Source: Eubacterium sp. (GTDB taxonomy: Bacteria; Bacillota_A; Clostridia; Lachnospirales; Lachnospiraceae). From it: a stretch of 64,000 bases of DNA. A model generated the notes under the pieces. It had not been told where the DNA came from. It saw nothing but the letters and a program-made list of their open reading frames with translations, and searched no databases. Where the stretch lies: NCBI GenBank assembly GCA_023663915.1, contig JAMPGN010000001.1, positions 1 to 64,000 of the forward strand, written 5' to 3'. The position numbers were made by a program, and so were the translations under genes. This document shows, one piece after another, positions 34,645 to 43,875 of the stretch (position 1 is its first letter; every line of letters begins with the position of its first letter).

Positions 34645-35747
34645 AAAAACTACTGTTGGTGAGACCATTTGCTAATGTCATGAATATAAGCACTTACAAT
34701 TCGCAGGAAATAGGTTTGTGTAAAGCCTTCTGTCAGTCTGGCTTTGATTGTGATATTGTTTATTTTTCAAAGACAAATCATGAAGAGATAGTATATCGTG
34801 ATGAAAAGCACAGAGTTAAAATGATATGGAGAAAGGGCGTTGTATTCGGAACTAGGGCAATTTATGTTGATTTTTTGAACCCGTTTAAGCTATGGAAATA
34901 TGATATGATCATTTCCAATGAGTATGATCATATTATGAGTATCCTGCTGGCATTGCTTCATAGAAATGTATATATATATAATGGACCGTATTTTAATACA
35001 TTTGAAGATGAGCAAAGAATGAAAGCCTATGATCTAATATCTGTACCAGTGTGTAATGCATTTGTAAAATGTATTTTTTCAAAATCAGATGATGCTACGA
35101 CATTTTTGAGGAATAAAGGTTTGAAAAAAGTAGCAACTGTAGGAGTTGGACTGGATATTTCCAAATTTTCTAAAGAGGATAAAACTTGCGATCAAGCAAT
35201 GATGAATGACCATGCAGGAACATATCATATCCTTTATGTGGGAACTGCGGAAAAAAGAAAACGTGTTGGGTTTATCATGAGGGTGTTCGAGGTTTTATGC
35301 GGTGAAAGGGAGGATGTACGGCTTATTGTTGTAGGCATAACAGATAAAAGGGAAATCAATCGCCTTTTAAGATCCATCGATGTTATTCATAGAGACCGTG
35401 TTTCTTTTTTAGGGAAAGTGGATAATCAGCGGATGGCGGATATATATCAAAAGGCAGATTGCCTTGTCTTGGCGTCTGATAAGGAAATATTCGGAATGGT
35501 GCTTCTTGAAGCGATGTATTTTAAAACGCCATGTATTGCAAAGAACGTTGCCGGTCCCAAAACGGTTATTGAGCATCAAGTAAATGGAATTTTGGAGACA
35601 GACTATAATGTTGAGAAGTGGAAAGAGGATATTGAATATTTGTTGGATAATCCGGATGTGAGAGTCGGCATGGGGGAAAATGCCTATCATAAAGTAATGT
35701 CTGAGTTTACTTGGAGTAAAATAGCGTGTAAAATGTTAAATAAATAA
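34641..35747 (+). CDS. GT4-family glycosyltransferase
   Basis: 368 residues, starting in the ATGA overlap with the previous transferase, so the two are translationally coupled. The C-terminal half shows YHILYVGTAEKRKRVGFI, the LGKVDNQRMADIYQKADC segment and KEIFGMVLLEAMYFKTP with the donor-site Glu residues, then a NVAGPKTVI loop. The N-terminal acceptor half is less conserved. Expected to add one sugar in the cytosol. It directly precedes two anchored module proteins. Confidence 0.85.
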   Translation: MKKLLLVRPFANVMNISTYNSQEIGLCKAFCQSGFDCDIVYFSKTNHEEIVYRDEKHRVKMIWRKGVVFGTRAIYVDFLNPFKLWKYDMIISNEYDHIMSILLALLHRNVYIYNGPYFNTFEDEQRMKAYDLISVPVCNAFVKCIFSKSDDATTFLRNKGLKKVATVGVGLDISKFSKEDKTCDQAMMNDHAGTYHILYVGTAEKRKRVGFIMRVFEVLCGEREDVRLIVVGITDKREINRLLRSIDVIHRDRVSFLGKVDNQRMADIYQKADCLVLASDKEIFGMVLLEAMYFKTPCIAKNVAGPKTVIEHQVNGILETDYNVEKWKEDIEYLLDNPDVRVGMGENAYHKVMSEFTWSKIACKMLNK

Positions 35748-35770
35748 AATATAAATTAAGGAGGCAGAAA

Positions 35771-36259
35771 ATGAAAAAAGGATTTGGTGGAGTATTATCA
35801 ACATTGGCAGGAATGGCAGCCGGAGCTGTAGCAGGAGGTGTGTCGGCAGGATCGATCTCATCGAAGAAAATCAAAAAAATGTCAGACGGAGCGGCAAAAG
35901 TCCATGTGCTGTATATGGCATTTGATCAATGGCTTCATGTGCGTCAGGAAGGCAAAACGCTGGTAGAATATTTTGAAAAGCAGGGATATAAAACGGTTGC
36001 AATATACGGTATGAAAGAGCTGGGAGAGCGCCTGTATGATGAGTTGCAAGGCTCCGATATTACAGTAAAATACATCATTGATAAGAATGCAGATTCGATT
36101 TATGCAGATGTAGATGTGATAACTCCGGACGAGGAATTGGAGCCAGTAGATGTGATTGTTGTAACCGCTATTTATTTCTTTGATGAGATTGAAGAGATGT
36201 TGAGCGAGAAGGTGGATTATCCAATTGTTTCCTTGGAAGATATTTTATACGAAGTATAA
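35771..36259 (+). CDS. Membrane-anchored Rossmann-like module protein (2)
   Basis: 162 residues. A Gly/Ala-rich anchor (about 5-28) is followed by Lys-rich sequence, a helix with FDQWLHVRQEGKTL and the module VAIYGMKELGERLYDEL, IIDKNADSIYADV and VSLEDILYEV. It is the closest relative of the protein at 36303 and of the C-terminus of the GT2 at 21867. AAGGAGG precedes ATG 35771. The anchor is rich in small residues (GxxxG-like spacing), which may favour helix pairing. Function unknown. Confidence 0.6.
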   Translation: MKKGFGGVLSTLAGMAAGAVAGGVSAGSISSKKIKKMSDGAAKVHVLYMAFDQWLHVRQEGKTLVEYFEKQGYKTVAIYGMKELGERLYDELQGSDITVKYIIDKNADSIYADVDVITPDEELEPVDVIVVTAIYFFDEIEEMLSEKVDYPIVSLEDILYEV

Positions 36260-36302
36260 GCTGTAGGAAAATACGGAAATAGGGTGATGGAGGAAACATA
36301 TT

Positions 36303-36782
36303 TTGAAGAAAAGCATTTTAGCTGCCGGATTTTCGGGCATGGTTGGAATTGTGGCTGGGGTTACTCTGCAAAAAAGAAAAAGCAGTAAACTGACAGGTAC
36401 ATATCGGGCGATGGCAAGTAAAAATATGGACATTCTCACCCTATTTAATCAATGGATTATTTTAAAACATAAAAATGTCCGTTTTGCTGAATATTTCGAT
36501 AAGTATCAGTATCAATCCATAGCTATATATGGCATGAGTTTCGTGGGACAGCGGCTGATGGATGAATTGAAAGATTCTTCTGTAGAAATAAGATATGTTG
36601 TCGATAAAAATGCGGCGTATGTGCATAGCGATCTGCAGATTTTCAGACCGGAGGACGATCTGCCGCCAGTGGATGCGATCATAATCACGCCATTGACTTT
36701 TTATAAGGAGATAAAGGAACAGCTGGAGCATAAGGTGAACTGTCCTCTTATTTCAATTGAAGACTTAATGTATGAACTCTGA
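36303..36782 (+). CDS. Membrane-anchored Rossmann-like module protein (3)
   Basis: 159 residues from TTG 36303, about 10 bases after GGAGG. The anchor (MKKSILAAGFSGMVGIVAG) is shorter than in the neighbour. Then come FNQWIILKHKNVRFAEYF, IAIYGMSFVGQRLMDEL, VVDKNAAYV and ISIEDLMYEL. Together with 35771 it forms a tandem pair that probably arose by duplication. Seen: anchor plus module. Inferred: a membrane docking partner for GT2 or methyltransferase proteins bearing the same module. Confidence 0.6.
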   Translation: MKKSILAAGFSGMVGIVAGVTLQKRKSSKLTGTYRAMASKNMDILTLFNQWIILKHKNVRFAEYFDKYQYQSIAIYGMSFVGQRLMDELKDSSVEIRYVVDKNAAYVHSDLQIFRPEDDLPPVDAIIITPLTFYKEIKEQLEHKVNCPLISIEDLMYEL

Positions 36783-36820
36783 TATAACATTAGTTTTGGC
36801 AACCCGAAAGGAACACGGAA

Positions 36821-37954
36821 ATGATTATTTACGGTGCTGGAAATAGAGGACAAGCTCTCTATAAAAAATGCAAGGAAACAAAAACTAAGATAGATGGATT
36901 CATTGATAAAAGAGCAAATGAGATTGATAATTCTATATTTGGCGAAAATGTTAAGATATTAACCATTAATGAAGCAATTGCACATGGGTGGCAGGAGAAA
37001 ACAGTAATGATAAGCCCTGTTATATGTGATGCTATAGTATGTGAATTACAGAATCTTGGATTTCAAGATATTATATGCTTAAATGATATCATGGAATGTG
37101 CCTCACCTTATTATACACCTGTCAAAGAAGAAGAGGGAGATTTTTGCCATGCAGTTCCATTTAATCATTACGAATCACCATATGCTGATCTGGCATTAGT
37201 TAGAAAAAATAAAGATCAAATATATAATATCAACAAGGAAATGAATATCAATTTTGATATAGAAGGTCAAATAAACCTGTTAAATCGGATGTCCGAAATT
37301 CCGTTGCTCAATTGGTCTGCAACAAAGGCAGATAACGGTTTCAGATATTATTTTGATAATATTTGGTTTGGCTTTTCTGATGCAGCTGCTCTGTATGGCA
37401 TGATAATGCTAAATAAGCCAAAGCATATCATAGAAATCGGTTCCGGCTTTTCTACTTCGGTAATTCTTGATACCAATGAATATTGTTTTAACAATGAAAT
37501 TAATATCGAATGCATTGAACCACGCCCAAAGAGACTGAAAGACTTATTAAAAGAAAGTGATAATATTGTAATCCACGAAAATGATTTACAAGAAATGTCA
37601 TTAGACCTATTCAGTAAATTACAGCAAAATGATATTTTATTTATTGATTCATCACATGTGATCAAAACCGGCTCTGACGTTTCATATGAGTTGTTTGAAA
37701 TACTGCCTATGCTCCCTAAAGGGGTATATATACATTTTCATGATATATTTTGGCCATTTGAATATCCTATGAAATGGTTGACGGAAGGTCGTGCTTATAA
37801 TGAGCAGTGGATATTGCGCGCACTTTTAACAGACAGTACCGCGTATAAAGTAACGCTATTTGGTCATCAATTACAATGTCTTGCAGAAGCAGGTATTATA
37901 CTGCATATTAATCCAATATATGGTTTGAGTTCAATATGGATAGAAAAACTGTAA
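36821..37954 (+). CDS. Rossmann-like module fused to a class I methyltransferase
   Basis: 377 residues. The module is at the very N-terminus (MIIYGAGNRGQALY, then GFIDKRANEID) and ends near 105. From about 195 a class I methyltransferase begins, with motif I HIIEIGSGFSTSV and ECIEPRP at the end of strand 2; LFIDSSHV and YIHFHDIF match the Methyltransf_24 type, where Asp and His residues bind a metal. The acceptor is probably a sugar hydroxyl. AAGGAACACGG precedes ATG 36821. Confidence 0.75.
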   Translation: MIIYGAGNRGQALYKKCKETKTKIDGFIDKRANEIDNSIFGENVKILTINEAIAHGWQEKTVMISPVICDAIVCELQNLGFQDIICLNDIMECASPYYTPVKEEEGDFCHAVPFNHYESPYADLALVRKNKDQIYNINKEMNINFDIEGQINLLNRMSEIPLLNWSATKADNGFRYYFDNIWFGFSDAAALYGMIMLNKPKHIIEIGSGFSTSVILDTNEYCFNNEINIECIEPRPKRLKDLLKESDNIVIHENDLQEMSLDLFSKLQQNDILFIDSSHVIKTGSDVSYELFEILPMLPKGVYIHFHDIFWPFEYPMKWLTEGRAYNEQWILRALLTDSTAYKVTLFGHQLQCLAEAGIILHINPIYGLSSIWIEKL

Positions 37955-38010
37955 CTATTCAATACATGTCGAAGCAGTTATGAGTTCTAAATGTGAGGCG
38001 AAGACAACTT

Positions 38011-38910
38011 ATGAATATTTTAGATTTGCTGTATTATATCAGAAATCAGGAAGACGTGTATTGGGACATCGGCAAAAGAGTAAAGTACGAGGATGCCATT
38101 AATAGAATAATGCCGTGTTACTTTAGGGCATTTCCGTGTAAAGCACTGCAAAAACAAAGTAGAAAACAAAAAGTAATCGTTTCGCTTACTACAATACCTT
38201 CAAGAATTGATAAAGTCTGGATTCCGATCGAGTGTATGATGCGGCAATCCCATAAACCTGATGAAATCATACTATGGCTCGGAGAAGAATTTAAAAATAT
38301 GGAATTGCCTCAAACATTAAGGGAATTACAGGCGAAAGGGCTAAATATAAGGTGGTGTAAGGATGTCGGTGTGCATACAAAATATTATTATGTCCTAAAG
38401 GAGTACAAGGATGCCTATGTAATTACCATCGACGATGATATGTATTACGGAACGGGTTTGATCAAGGATTTATTGCGGACGGCGCATAAATATCCCGGCT
38501 GCGTATGCGCAAGATGGGTGTGGCAGCTCAGATATTCGTTACATAACCGGATGTATGAAAGCACCAGATTTAATTCTTTTGTCTTGCGGAATGATAAGGT
38601 TATGCCTTCACATGAATTGCTGGCATTGGGGGTAGGCGGCGTCCTATACCCGCCCGGATTGTTAGAAAAGGAATTATTTGAGTTAGATAAAGCAAGGGAA
38701 CTTGCTAGAAACGCTGATGATATATGGCTTAAGGCAGTTGAAATAATAAATGGCGTGAAGGTTGCAAAGGTGGAAGAAAAGTTTGCGCCTGATGTTATTG
38801 TGTCAGAGACACAGGAGGTGGCTTTGAGCCACCAGAATGTTGGACAGAACAATAATCAGAAATATCTTCAAATTGTATTTGATCATTACAATCTCTGGGA
38901 ATTGATCTGA
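38011..38910 (+). CDS. GT-A-fold glycosyltransferase
   Basis: About 299 residues from ATG 38011, which has GAGGCGAAG upstream; GTG 37993 overlaps this site. The core starts near residue 55 with VIVSLTTIPSRIDKVW and reaches the metal-binding VITIDDDMYYG (DDD) near residue 145. A late VGGVLYPPGLL is a typical acceptor-loop segment. The fold resembles hypothetical GT2 or GT32-like enzymes of capsule loci. Its stop lies only eight bases from the stop of the converging gene at 38919. Confidence 0.7.
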   Translation: MNILDLLYYIRNQEDVYWDIGKRVKYEDAINRIMPCYFRAFPCKALQKQSRKQKVIVSLTTIPSRIDKVWIPIECMMRQSHKPDEIILWLGEEFKNMELPQTLRELQAKGLNIRWCKDVGVHTKYYYVLKEYKDAYVITIDDDMYYGTGLIKDLLRTAHKYPGCVCARWVWQLRYSLHNRMYESTRFNSFVLRNDKVMPSHELLALGVGGVLYPPGLLEKELFELDKARELARNADDIWLKAVEIINGVKVAKVEEKFAPDVIVSETQEVALSHQNVGQNNNQKYLQIVFDHYNLWELI

Positions 38911-38918
38911 GGCAAAAA

Positions 38919-39956
38919 TTAATATAACTGATACCTCACGTAATTGATCAGATGAACATAGTCTTCATTTGTAATGTCAGGAAAAATATCAATATTTAAG
39001 CGCTCCAGATCAGGGCGCACTTCGGTATGTAACGTGTTAAGCAAAGCTAAGACCAGCTTGTTTTCTTGCCGTGTACAGTAGTCTGAAAGATGTATGACCG
39101 GTTTGCCACAGAGGGTGGCATCGTGGATTTTTTGAGAGTCGGACACAACAAAATTCTTTGGCAGGAATCCATTTTGTGCAAGAAACTTATACAGCTCTCT
39201 CGCAATTTCGCCCGCGCCATAGAGTGAGAAATTGGAATCATTTAAATAGGACAATAATTTGTCAAAGGTTTTTTTGCCAAGGGAGTCATCCACAACGCTT
39301 GGCAGATTGAGGGCAGATAATGCCGTGGGAGTTATGAAAGTATGTCCTTGTTCTAACAGGTATGCTATAATTTGATTGTGCGTCGCAAACTCAGCATCGT
39401 TCCAGTAGGACGGATGACCTTGGAGAATGAAGTAGGGATAATTTTTAATAGGATTGTAGTTTTCAAGGAAATATACAAAATCTGGAAGACCGGTCTTGAT
39501 TTCGTAATTGCATCTCATCAGCATTTTTTTGGCGGATGAATTATAGGATGCATCTACTGCAAAAAGGTAATTTTCTATTTCGGAACAGGTATTTGTAAGA
39601 GCTTTCATAGTGGTTTCAGTGCTATTGTTATGTGGTGAGCCGAAAGTTTTCGCATCAAAACCCAGATGTTCTTTCATTAATTTCTGGGTGGTGGTCAAAG
39701 AATAAACCTGCGCTTCATAGGAAGCGGTAGAGAATTCTTCTTCCGTATGAAAATATCCGTGATTCCAAAGTTCGATATTCTGTCTGGACCAACTGATGAG
39801 CGTGCTTATATAGTTTGGATCATGGAAGTTAAGGCTTTTTCCAATCAGACCAAAAGAGCAGGGGATATGGTTTGCAATGGAATAATCAGCAGTGCGTTTA
39901 AAGCTCTGGAAGGTTTCCAGTGATAAATCATCGTATTTTAAAATGATGTATGCCAT
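38919..39956 (-). CDS. NodB-like polysaccharide deacetylase with C-terminal Rossmann-like module
   Basis: 345 residues, the only intact gene on the minus strand of the island. Residues 1-215 resemble NodB-type deacetylases: ILKYDDLS (metal and base Asp), ELWNHGYFH (His-x3-His), a FGSPHN loop and the closing ILQGHPSYW. Residues about 240-345 carry the recurrent module (FSLYGAGEIARELY). No signal peptide is seen, so it would deacetylate a cytosolic precursor. It has its own promoter (39998-40025) and meets the preceding gene tail to tail. Substrate unknown. Confidence 0.7.
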   Translation of the reverse strand: MAYIILKYDDLSLETFQSFKRTADYSIANHIPCSFGLIGKSLNFHDPNYISTLISWSRQNIELWNHGYFHTEEEFSTASYEAQVYSLTTTQKLMKEHLGFDAKTFGSPHNNSTETTMKALTNTCSEIENYLFAVDASYNSSAKKMLMRCNYEIKTGLPDFVYFLENYNPIKNYPYFILQGHPSYWNDAEFATHNQIIAYLLEQGHTFITPTALSALNLPSVVDDSLGKKTFDKLLSYLNDSNFSLYGAGEIARELYKFLAQNGFLPKNFVVSDSQKIHDATLCGKPVIHLSDYCTRQENKLVLALLNTLHTEVRPDLERLNIDIFPDITNEDYVHLINYVRYQLY

Positions 39957-39997
39957 ATTATGAGTATCATGCCTTTCTTCAGATGAGTTACTAACAT

Positions 39998-40025
39998 TTT
40001 ATATTAGGAAAGAGCGGCAAGTCAA
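39998..40025 (-). promoter_or_regulatory. Promoter for the minus-strand deacetylase
   Basis: On the minus strand TTGACT (40020-40025) is followed after 16 bases by TATAAA (39998-40003), about 40 bases before the ATG at 39956. It gives the deacetylase expression independent of the + strand operon. No equally good promoter was seen in this gap for the + strand gene at 40053. Confidence 0.6.
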
Positions 40026-40052
40026 TGAAAATATTCTTGGGAGGTCAATACT

Positions 40053-41246
40053 TTGCAGCCTGAAATCAGCGTAATTGTGCCCATATATAATTGTGAAAAA
40101 TATTTAGCAGAGTGCCTTGATAGTATTGTGAACCAAACCAAAAAGGAATTGGAAATCATTCTTATTGATGATGGGTCTGCAGATACATCGGGAAAGATAT
40201 GCGATGATTATGCATATAGAGATGATAGAATCAAAGTAATACATTCAGAAAATTGCGGACTTGTAGAGACGAGAAAAAAGGGGGTTTCAGTCAGCAAGGG
40301 TAAATACATAGCTTATGTGGACGCTGATGATTGGATTGAACCGGACATGTATGAAGAACTATACAAGGCTGTGACAGATGGCGATTGCGATATGGTGGCA
40401 GCAGGGCTTTATAGGCAGTTTGATGATAGAAAACAGAGCGTTACCAATACAATTAAGCCGGGCATGTACGATAGAGACGGAATCGTGCGCAGTATTATGC
40501 CTAAAATGCTCTTTAATGGAATTTATTATCAGATGGGCGTCAGACCTAATTTGGTAAATAAACTATTTCGGCGTGAGCTTATTTATCAGGAGCAGATGGA
40601 TGTACCGGCTGGAATAACAAACGGCGAGGACACTGCAGTGACATATAGTTGCATTATGCGTGCGGAGCGGATATTTTTGTCAGATCAAATATACTATCAT
40701 TACAGGCAGCATAGTGAGGCGATGACTAAGACGAAAAGCAGCGCGGAGGACATAGACAATTTAAAAGTATTGTACAGCCATTTGAAGCAAAAGCTGTGTT
40801 TGGACGGATATGAAGACATTATGGCGCCACAGATAAACACATATATTTCGAATATGCTTGTGCAGAGATGTCTTGAAATATATGACAGGAAGGGGGAAAT
40901 TTTCTCGGCATTTGGCGGCATTGAACCAGATAGCAGGATAGCCGTTTACGGGGCAGGTAATTTTGGCAGACAAGTATGTGGATATGCAGCTGCCAAATTA
41001 GCAGATGTGGTCTGGGTGGATGAAAAATATGATTTTTATCAGGCGCAAGGCATGAGCGTTGGATCGATTGATGTACTTGCGGACGAAAATGTTGATTATG
41101 TAGTGATCGCTATCATTGATGAAAGCGTGGCAGGAGAGGTCAAAAATAAGCTTTGCCATAGTGGGATCGCAAGCGGGAAAATTCGGTGGCTGGACTTAGA
41201 ATATATCGCTTCCACTGAAAAATTGCTCTCCATTGGAATGGTATGA
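40053..41246 (+). CDS. GT2-family glycosyltransferase with C-terminal Rossmann-like module
   Basis: 397 residues from TTG 40053, eight bases after GGAGG. The GT2 core has EISVIVPIYNCEKYL, IIDDGSADTS and YVDADDWIEPDM, and a later PNLVNKLFRREL acceptor segment. From about residue 295 the module follows: IAVYGAGNFGRQVC, then VWVDEKYDF and IRWLDLEYI. The layout is repeated in the protein at 42655, so the two are probably paralogues that use different donors. Confidence 0.85.
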   Translation: MQPEISVIVPIYNCEKYLAECLDSIVNQTKKELEIILIDDGSADTSGKICDDYAYRDDRIKVIHSENCGLVETRKKGVSVSKGKYIAYVDADDWIEPDMYEELYKAVTDGDCDMVAAGLYRQFDDRKQSVTNTIKPGMYDRDGIVRSIMPKMLFNGIYYQMGVRPNLVNKLFRRELIYQEQMDVPAGITNGEDTAVTYSCIMRAERIFLSDQIYYHYRQHSEAMTKTKSSAEDIDNLKVLYSHLKQKLCLDGYEDIMAPQINTYISNMLVQRCLEIYDRKGEIFSAFGGIEPDSRIAVYGAGNFGRQVCGYAAAKLADVVWVDEKYDFYQAQGMSVGSIDVLADENVDYVVIAIIDESVAGEVKNKLCHSGIASGKIRWLDLEYIASTEKLLSIGMV

Positions 41247-41264
41247 TGAGGAGGAAACGGCAGG

Positions 41265-42665
41265 ATGTTTTCTTTGGATATGCTGAAGGACAGCATGGTA
41301 ATAATCTATGGAGCGGGCGGGGTGGCGACTCAGTTTATCAAGTTGATACAAGGCAGAGTCACTGACTGTAAGATTGCAGTGTCCGAAAGGCAGTCCGGTG
41401 TGCGGGAACTGCTTGGTATCAGGATATATGGAATTGAAGAGCTGAGAGACTATCGGGAGACGGCTGTAGTCATCGTTGCGACAACACCGTCCAATCAGAG
41501 CGAGATATACAGCAGTCTCAAGGAAATGAATTTTAAGAATATTTATACAGTTGATGATGTGATGGATTGTGTGTACGCAGATTTTTATGCGCAGCCTGTC
41601 GTAAATAATAAGATTTTTTTATCGAATTTTCAAGGAAAGGGCTATGGGTGCAATCCTAAATATATAACAGAAGCGCTACTATGCTATCATGATTTGGATA
41701 TTGTATGGGCGACAGATAGTGCTTGCGAAAGCTTTCCGGAAGGTGTCAGGACGGTAAAGTATGATTCTTTTGATCACTACAAAGAGTTGGCAACAGCCCG
41801 GATATGGGTTGACAATCGACATAAGAGTTATCTGTCCAGAAAGAGGGAAGGACAGTATTACATACAGACATGGCACGGGTGTGGACCGACTAAGATAATA
41901 GATTATGATGCAGATAACCTTTCGGTCAGTTACTTGGAGACTGTAGACCATGATGCTTCCATGATCGATTTGTGCCTGAGCGGCAATGAATTTACTGCCA
42001 GACAGTTTCAGAGGGCATTCGGCTATAGTGGGGAAGTGGCGGAGTATGGGTTTCCGAGAAATGACATATTCTTTCAAGGCGCAGACAGAGCAGCTATTAT
42101 GAGAAAGTTAGGAATAACCAGTGAAAAAAGGGTTCTATTATATGCGCCGACATTTAGGAATGATCTTAAAGTCATCAAAGACGGGTTAAACTTGGACAGA
42201 ATGCTCAAAGTCTTACAGGAAAGGGATGGGAAAGCGTATGTGGCGCTGGAGCGGCAGCATCCCGATATATGCCATGCGGGAGGAGGTCAAGCAGCTTCAG
42301 GGGCTATCATAGATGTTTCGGAATATGATGATGTTCAGGAGCTGATGTATGTGGCGGATATTCTGGTCACAGATTATTCGTCTGTTATGTGGGATTTTTC
42401 CTTGCAGAGAAAACCAGTATTTCTGTATCATACGGATGCGGAGGCTTATGAGAAGGAAAGAGGTTATTATCTTTCTTTCTCGGAATACCCTTATATCGAG
42501 GTAACGTCTAACGATGAACTGGCGGAGGCATTCATGAAATATGACGAAAAAAGTTATCTGGATCATCTGGATAATTTTTTCCAAGAGTATGTTCCGTATG
42601 ACAGGGGAATAGCGGCGGAGAAGACGGTTGAAAAAATTATGGAGATAATAGCTGATGGAAAGTGA
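41265..42665 (+). CDS. Rossmann-like module fused to a TagF/TagB-family polyol-phosphate transferase
   Basis: 466 residues. The module covers residues about 5-105 (MVIIYGAGGVATQFI, then IYTVDDVMD). From about 110 the CDP-glycerol glycerophosphotransferase fold follows: QTWHGCGPTKI near 201, LCLSGNEFTARQF, EYGFPRNDIF, LLYAPTFRND and LVTDYSSVMWDFSL. Such enzymes move glycerol or ribitol phosphate from a CDP carrier onto a glycan or teichoic acid. With the fusion at 45502 and the CDP-ribitol genes at 46944-49618 the substrate supply is close by. AGGAGG precedes ATG 41265. Confidence 0.85.
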   Translation: MFSLDMLKDSMVIIYGAGGVATQFIKLIQGRVTDCKIAVSERQSGVRELLGIRIYGIEELRDYRETAVVIVATTPSNQSEIYSSLKEMNFKNIYTVDDVMDCVYADFYAQPVVNNKIFLSNFQGKGYGCNPKYITEALLCYHDLDIVWATDSACESFPEGVRTVKYDSFDHYKELATARIWVDNRHKSYLSRKREGQYYIQTWHGCGPTKIIDYDADNLSVSYLETVDHDASMIDLCLSGNEFTARQFQRAFGYSGEVAEYGFPRNDIFFQGADRAAIMRKLGITSEKRVLLYAPTFRNDLKVIKDGLNLDRMLKVLQERDGKAYVALERQHPDICHAGGGQAASGAIIDVSEYDDVQELMYVADILVTDYSSVMWDFSLQRKPVFLYHTDAEAYEKERGYYLSFSEYPYIEVTSNDELAEAFMKYDEKSYLDHLDNFFQEYVPYDRGIAAEKTVEKIMEIIADGK

Positions 42666-43842
42666 AGATTATGTCAAAAAACTTTCGGTAATAGTTCCGG
42701 TATATAATTCCGAAAAATATTTGGGAGAATGCATTAACAGTATCATGGCGCAAACGGCAGAGGATATGGAGCTCATATTGGTGGATGATGGCTCGACAGA
42801 TACAAGCGGCTTGATTTGTGATGAATATTCGAGCCGGTATGATAATATCAGAGTGTTTCATATTGACAATTGTGGGCAGAGTTATGCAAGAAATATAGGA
42901 GTAATTCATGCGCAGGGAGAGTATGTGGGTTTCGTTGACAGTGACGACTGGATCGATGTGGATATGTATAGGTATATGCTTGATTATGCCGTGAGAAATT
43001 CGTTAGATATGGTTTGCTGTGGGTTTGTGTATGAAAAAAAGGGGAAATCACAGCGGAAGTATAATAGGATGGCGCCAAGAGTATATGATTATGATGCAAT
43101 ACAGCATGAGATTCTTCCCAAGGCGCTGGCGTTTGGAACAGATTATGCAAGAGACAGGGCAATAGAACCGCATGTTTGGGATAAATTGTATAAGAACAGC
43201 ATAATTCGGAAAGCATTGTCGGAGATAGATGAAACGATATATTTGGGCGAGGATGCAGTTACTCTAATGAAATGCCTTCTGCTATGCAATCGGCTGGGCG
43301 TAGTAGATAAATGTTTTTACCATTATAGGATTCATGATGGCTCAATCTGTCGTGGAAATGATTTGAGGATTATATCCTCTTTTTCTGCCGTGCTGAACAG
43401 TCTGCTTGCTATGGATCGCGGGACAACAACAATTTATCATCAAGTAAGGTATTATGCCATTTATGCATTTAATATGTTGATGCGGATAGGCTTGAATGTA
43501 AAATGCGAGAAGTTCTGGCTCTTTCCGTTTGAAGATTTTGAGAAGGAAATGTCCATCGCAATCTATGGAGCGGGAAACGTTGGAACCTGCTATTATCAGC
43601 AATTGAATGAAAGCGGCTATTTTCGCATAGTCGATGTTTTTGATTCTAAGCCGCCATCAGAAATGATAAAGGGACCGGATGAACTTGATAAAACAAAATA
43701 TGACAAAATAGTGGTAGCAGTTGATGAAGAGGAAACGGCGCAGGCAATCAAACAGTCATTGCTTAAGCGGGGAATACCAGAGGAGCTGATATACTGGAAA
43801 AAACCAAGGTGGGTAAGAGACACATTTCGGTTTGGATTTTGA
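42655..43842 (+). CDS. GT2-family glycosyltransferase with C-terminal Rossmann-like module
   Basis: 395 residues, starting 11 bases inside the preceding gene, with GGAG upstream. GT2 core: LSVIVPVYNSEKYL, LVDDGSTDTSG and FVDSDDWIDVDM. The module follows from about residue 300: IAIYGAGNVGTCYY, DVFDSKPPSEM and a short closing LIYWKKPRW. It resembles the protein at 40053. Together with the two TagF-like enzymes it forms an alternating transferase series (GT2, TagF, GT2, TagF), suggesting a repeat in which sugars and polyol phosphates alternate. Confidence 0.85.
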   Translation: MESEDYVKKLSVIVPVYNSEKYLGECINSIMAQTAEDMELILVDDGSTDTSGLICDEYSSRYDNIRVFHIDNCGQSYARNIGVIHAQGEYVGFVDSDDWIDVDMYRYMLDYAVRNSLDMVCCGFVYEKKGKSQRKYNRMAPRVYDYDAIQHEILPKALAFGTDYARDRAIEPHVWDKLYKNSIIRKALSEIDETIYLGEDAVTLMKCLLLCNRLGVVDKCFYHYRIHDGSICRGNDLRIISSFSAVLNSLLAMDRGTTTIYHQVRYYAIYAFNMLMRIGLNVKCEKFWLFPFEDFEKEMSIAIYGAGNVGTCYYQQLNESGYFRIVDVFDSKPPSEMIKGPDELDKTKYDKIVVAVDEEETAQAIKQSLLKRGIPEELIYWKKPRWVRDTFRFGF

Positions 43843-43875
43843 TATGTATTTCAGAAAGTGGGGAGGACGAATAGG

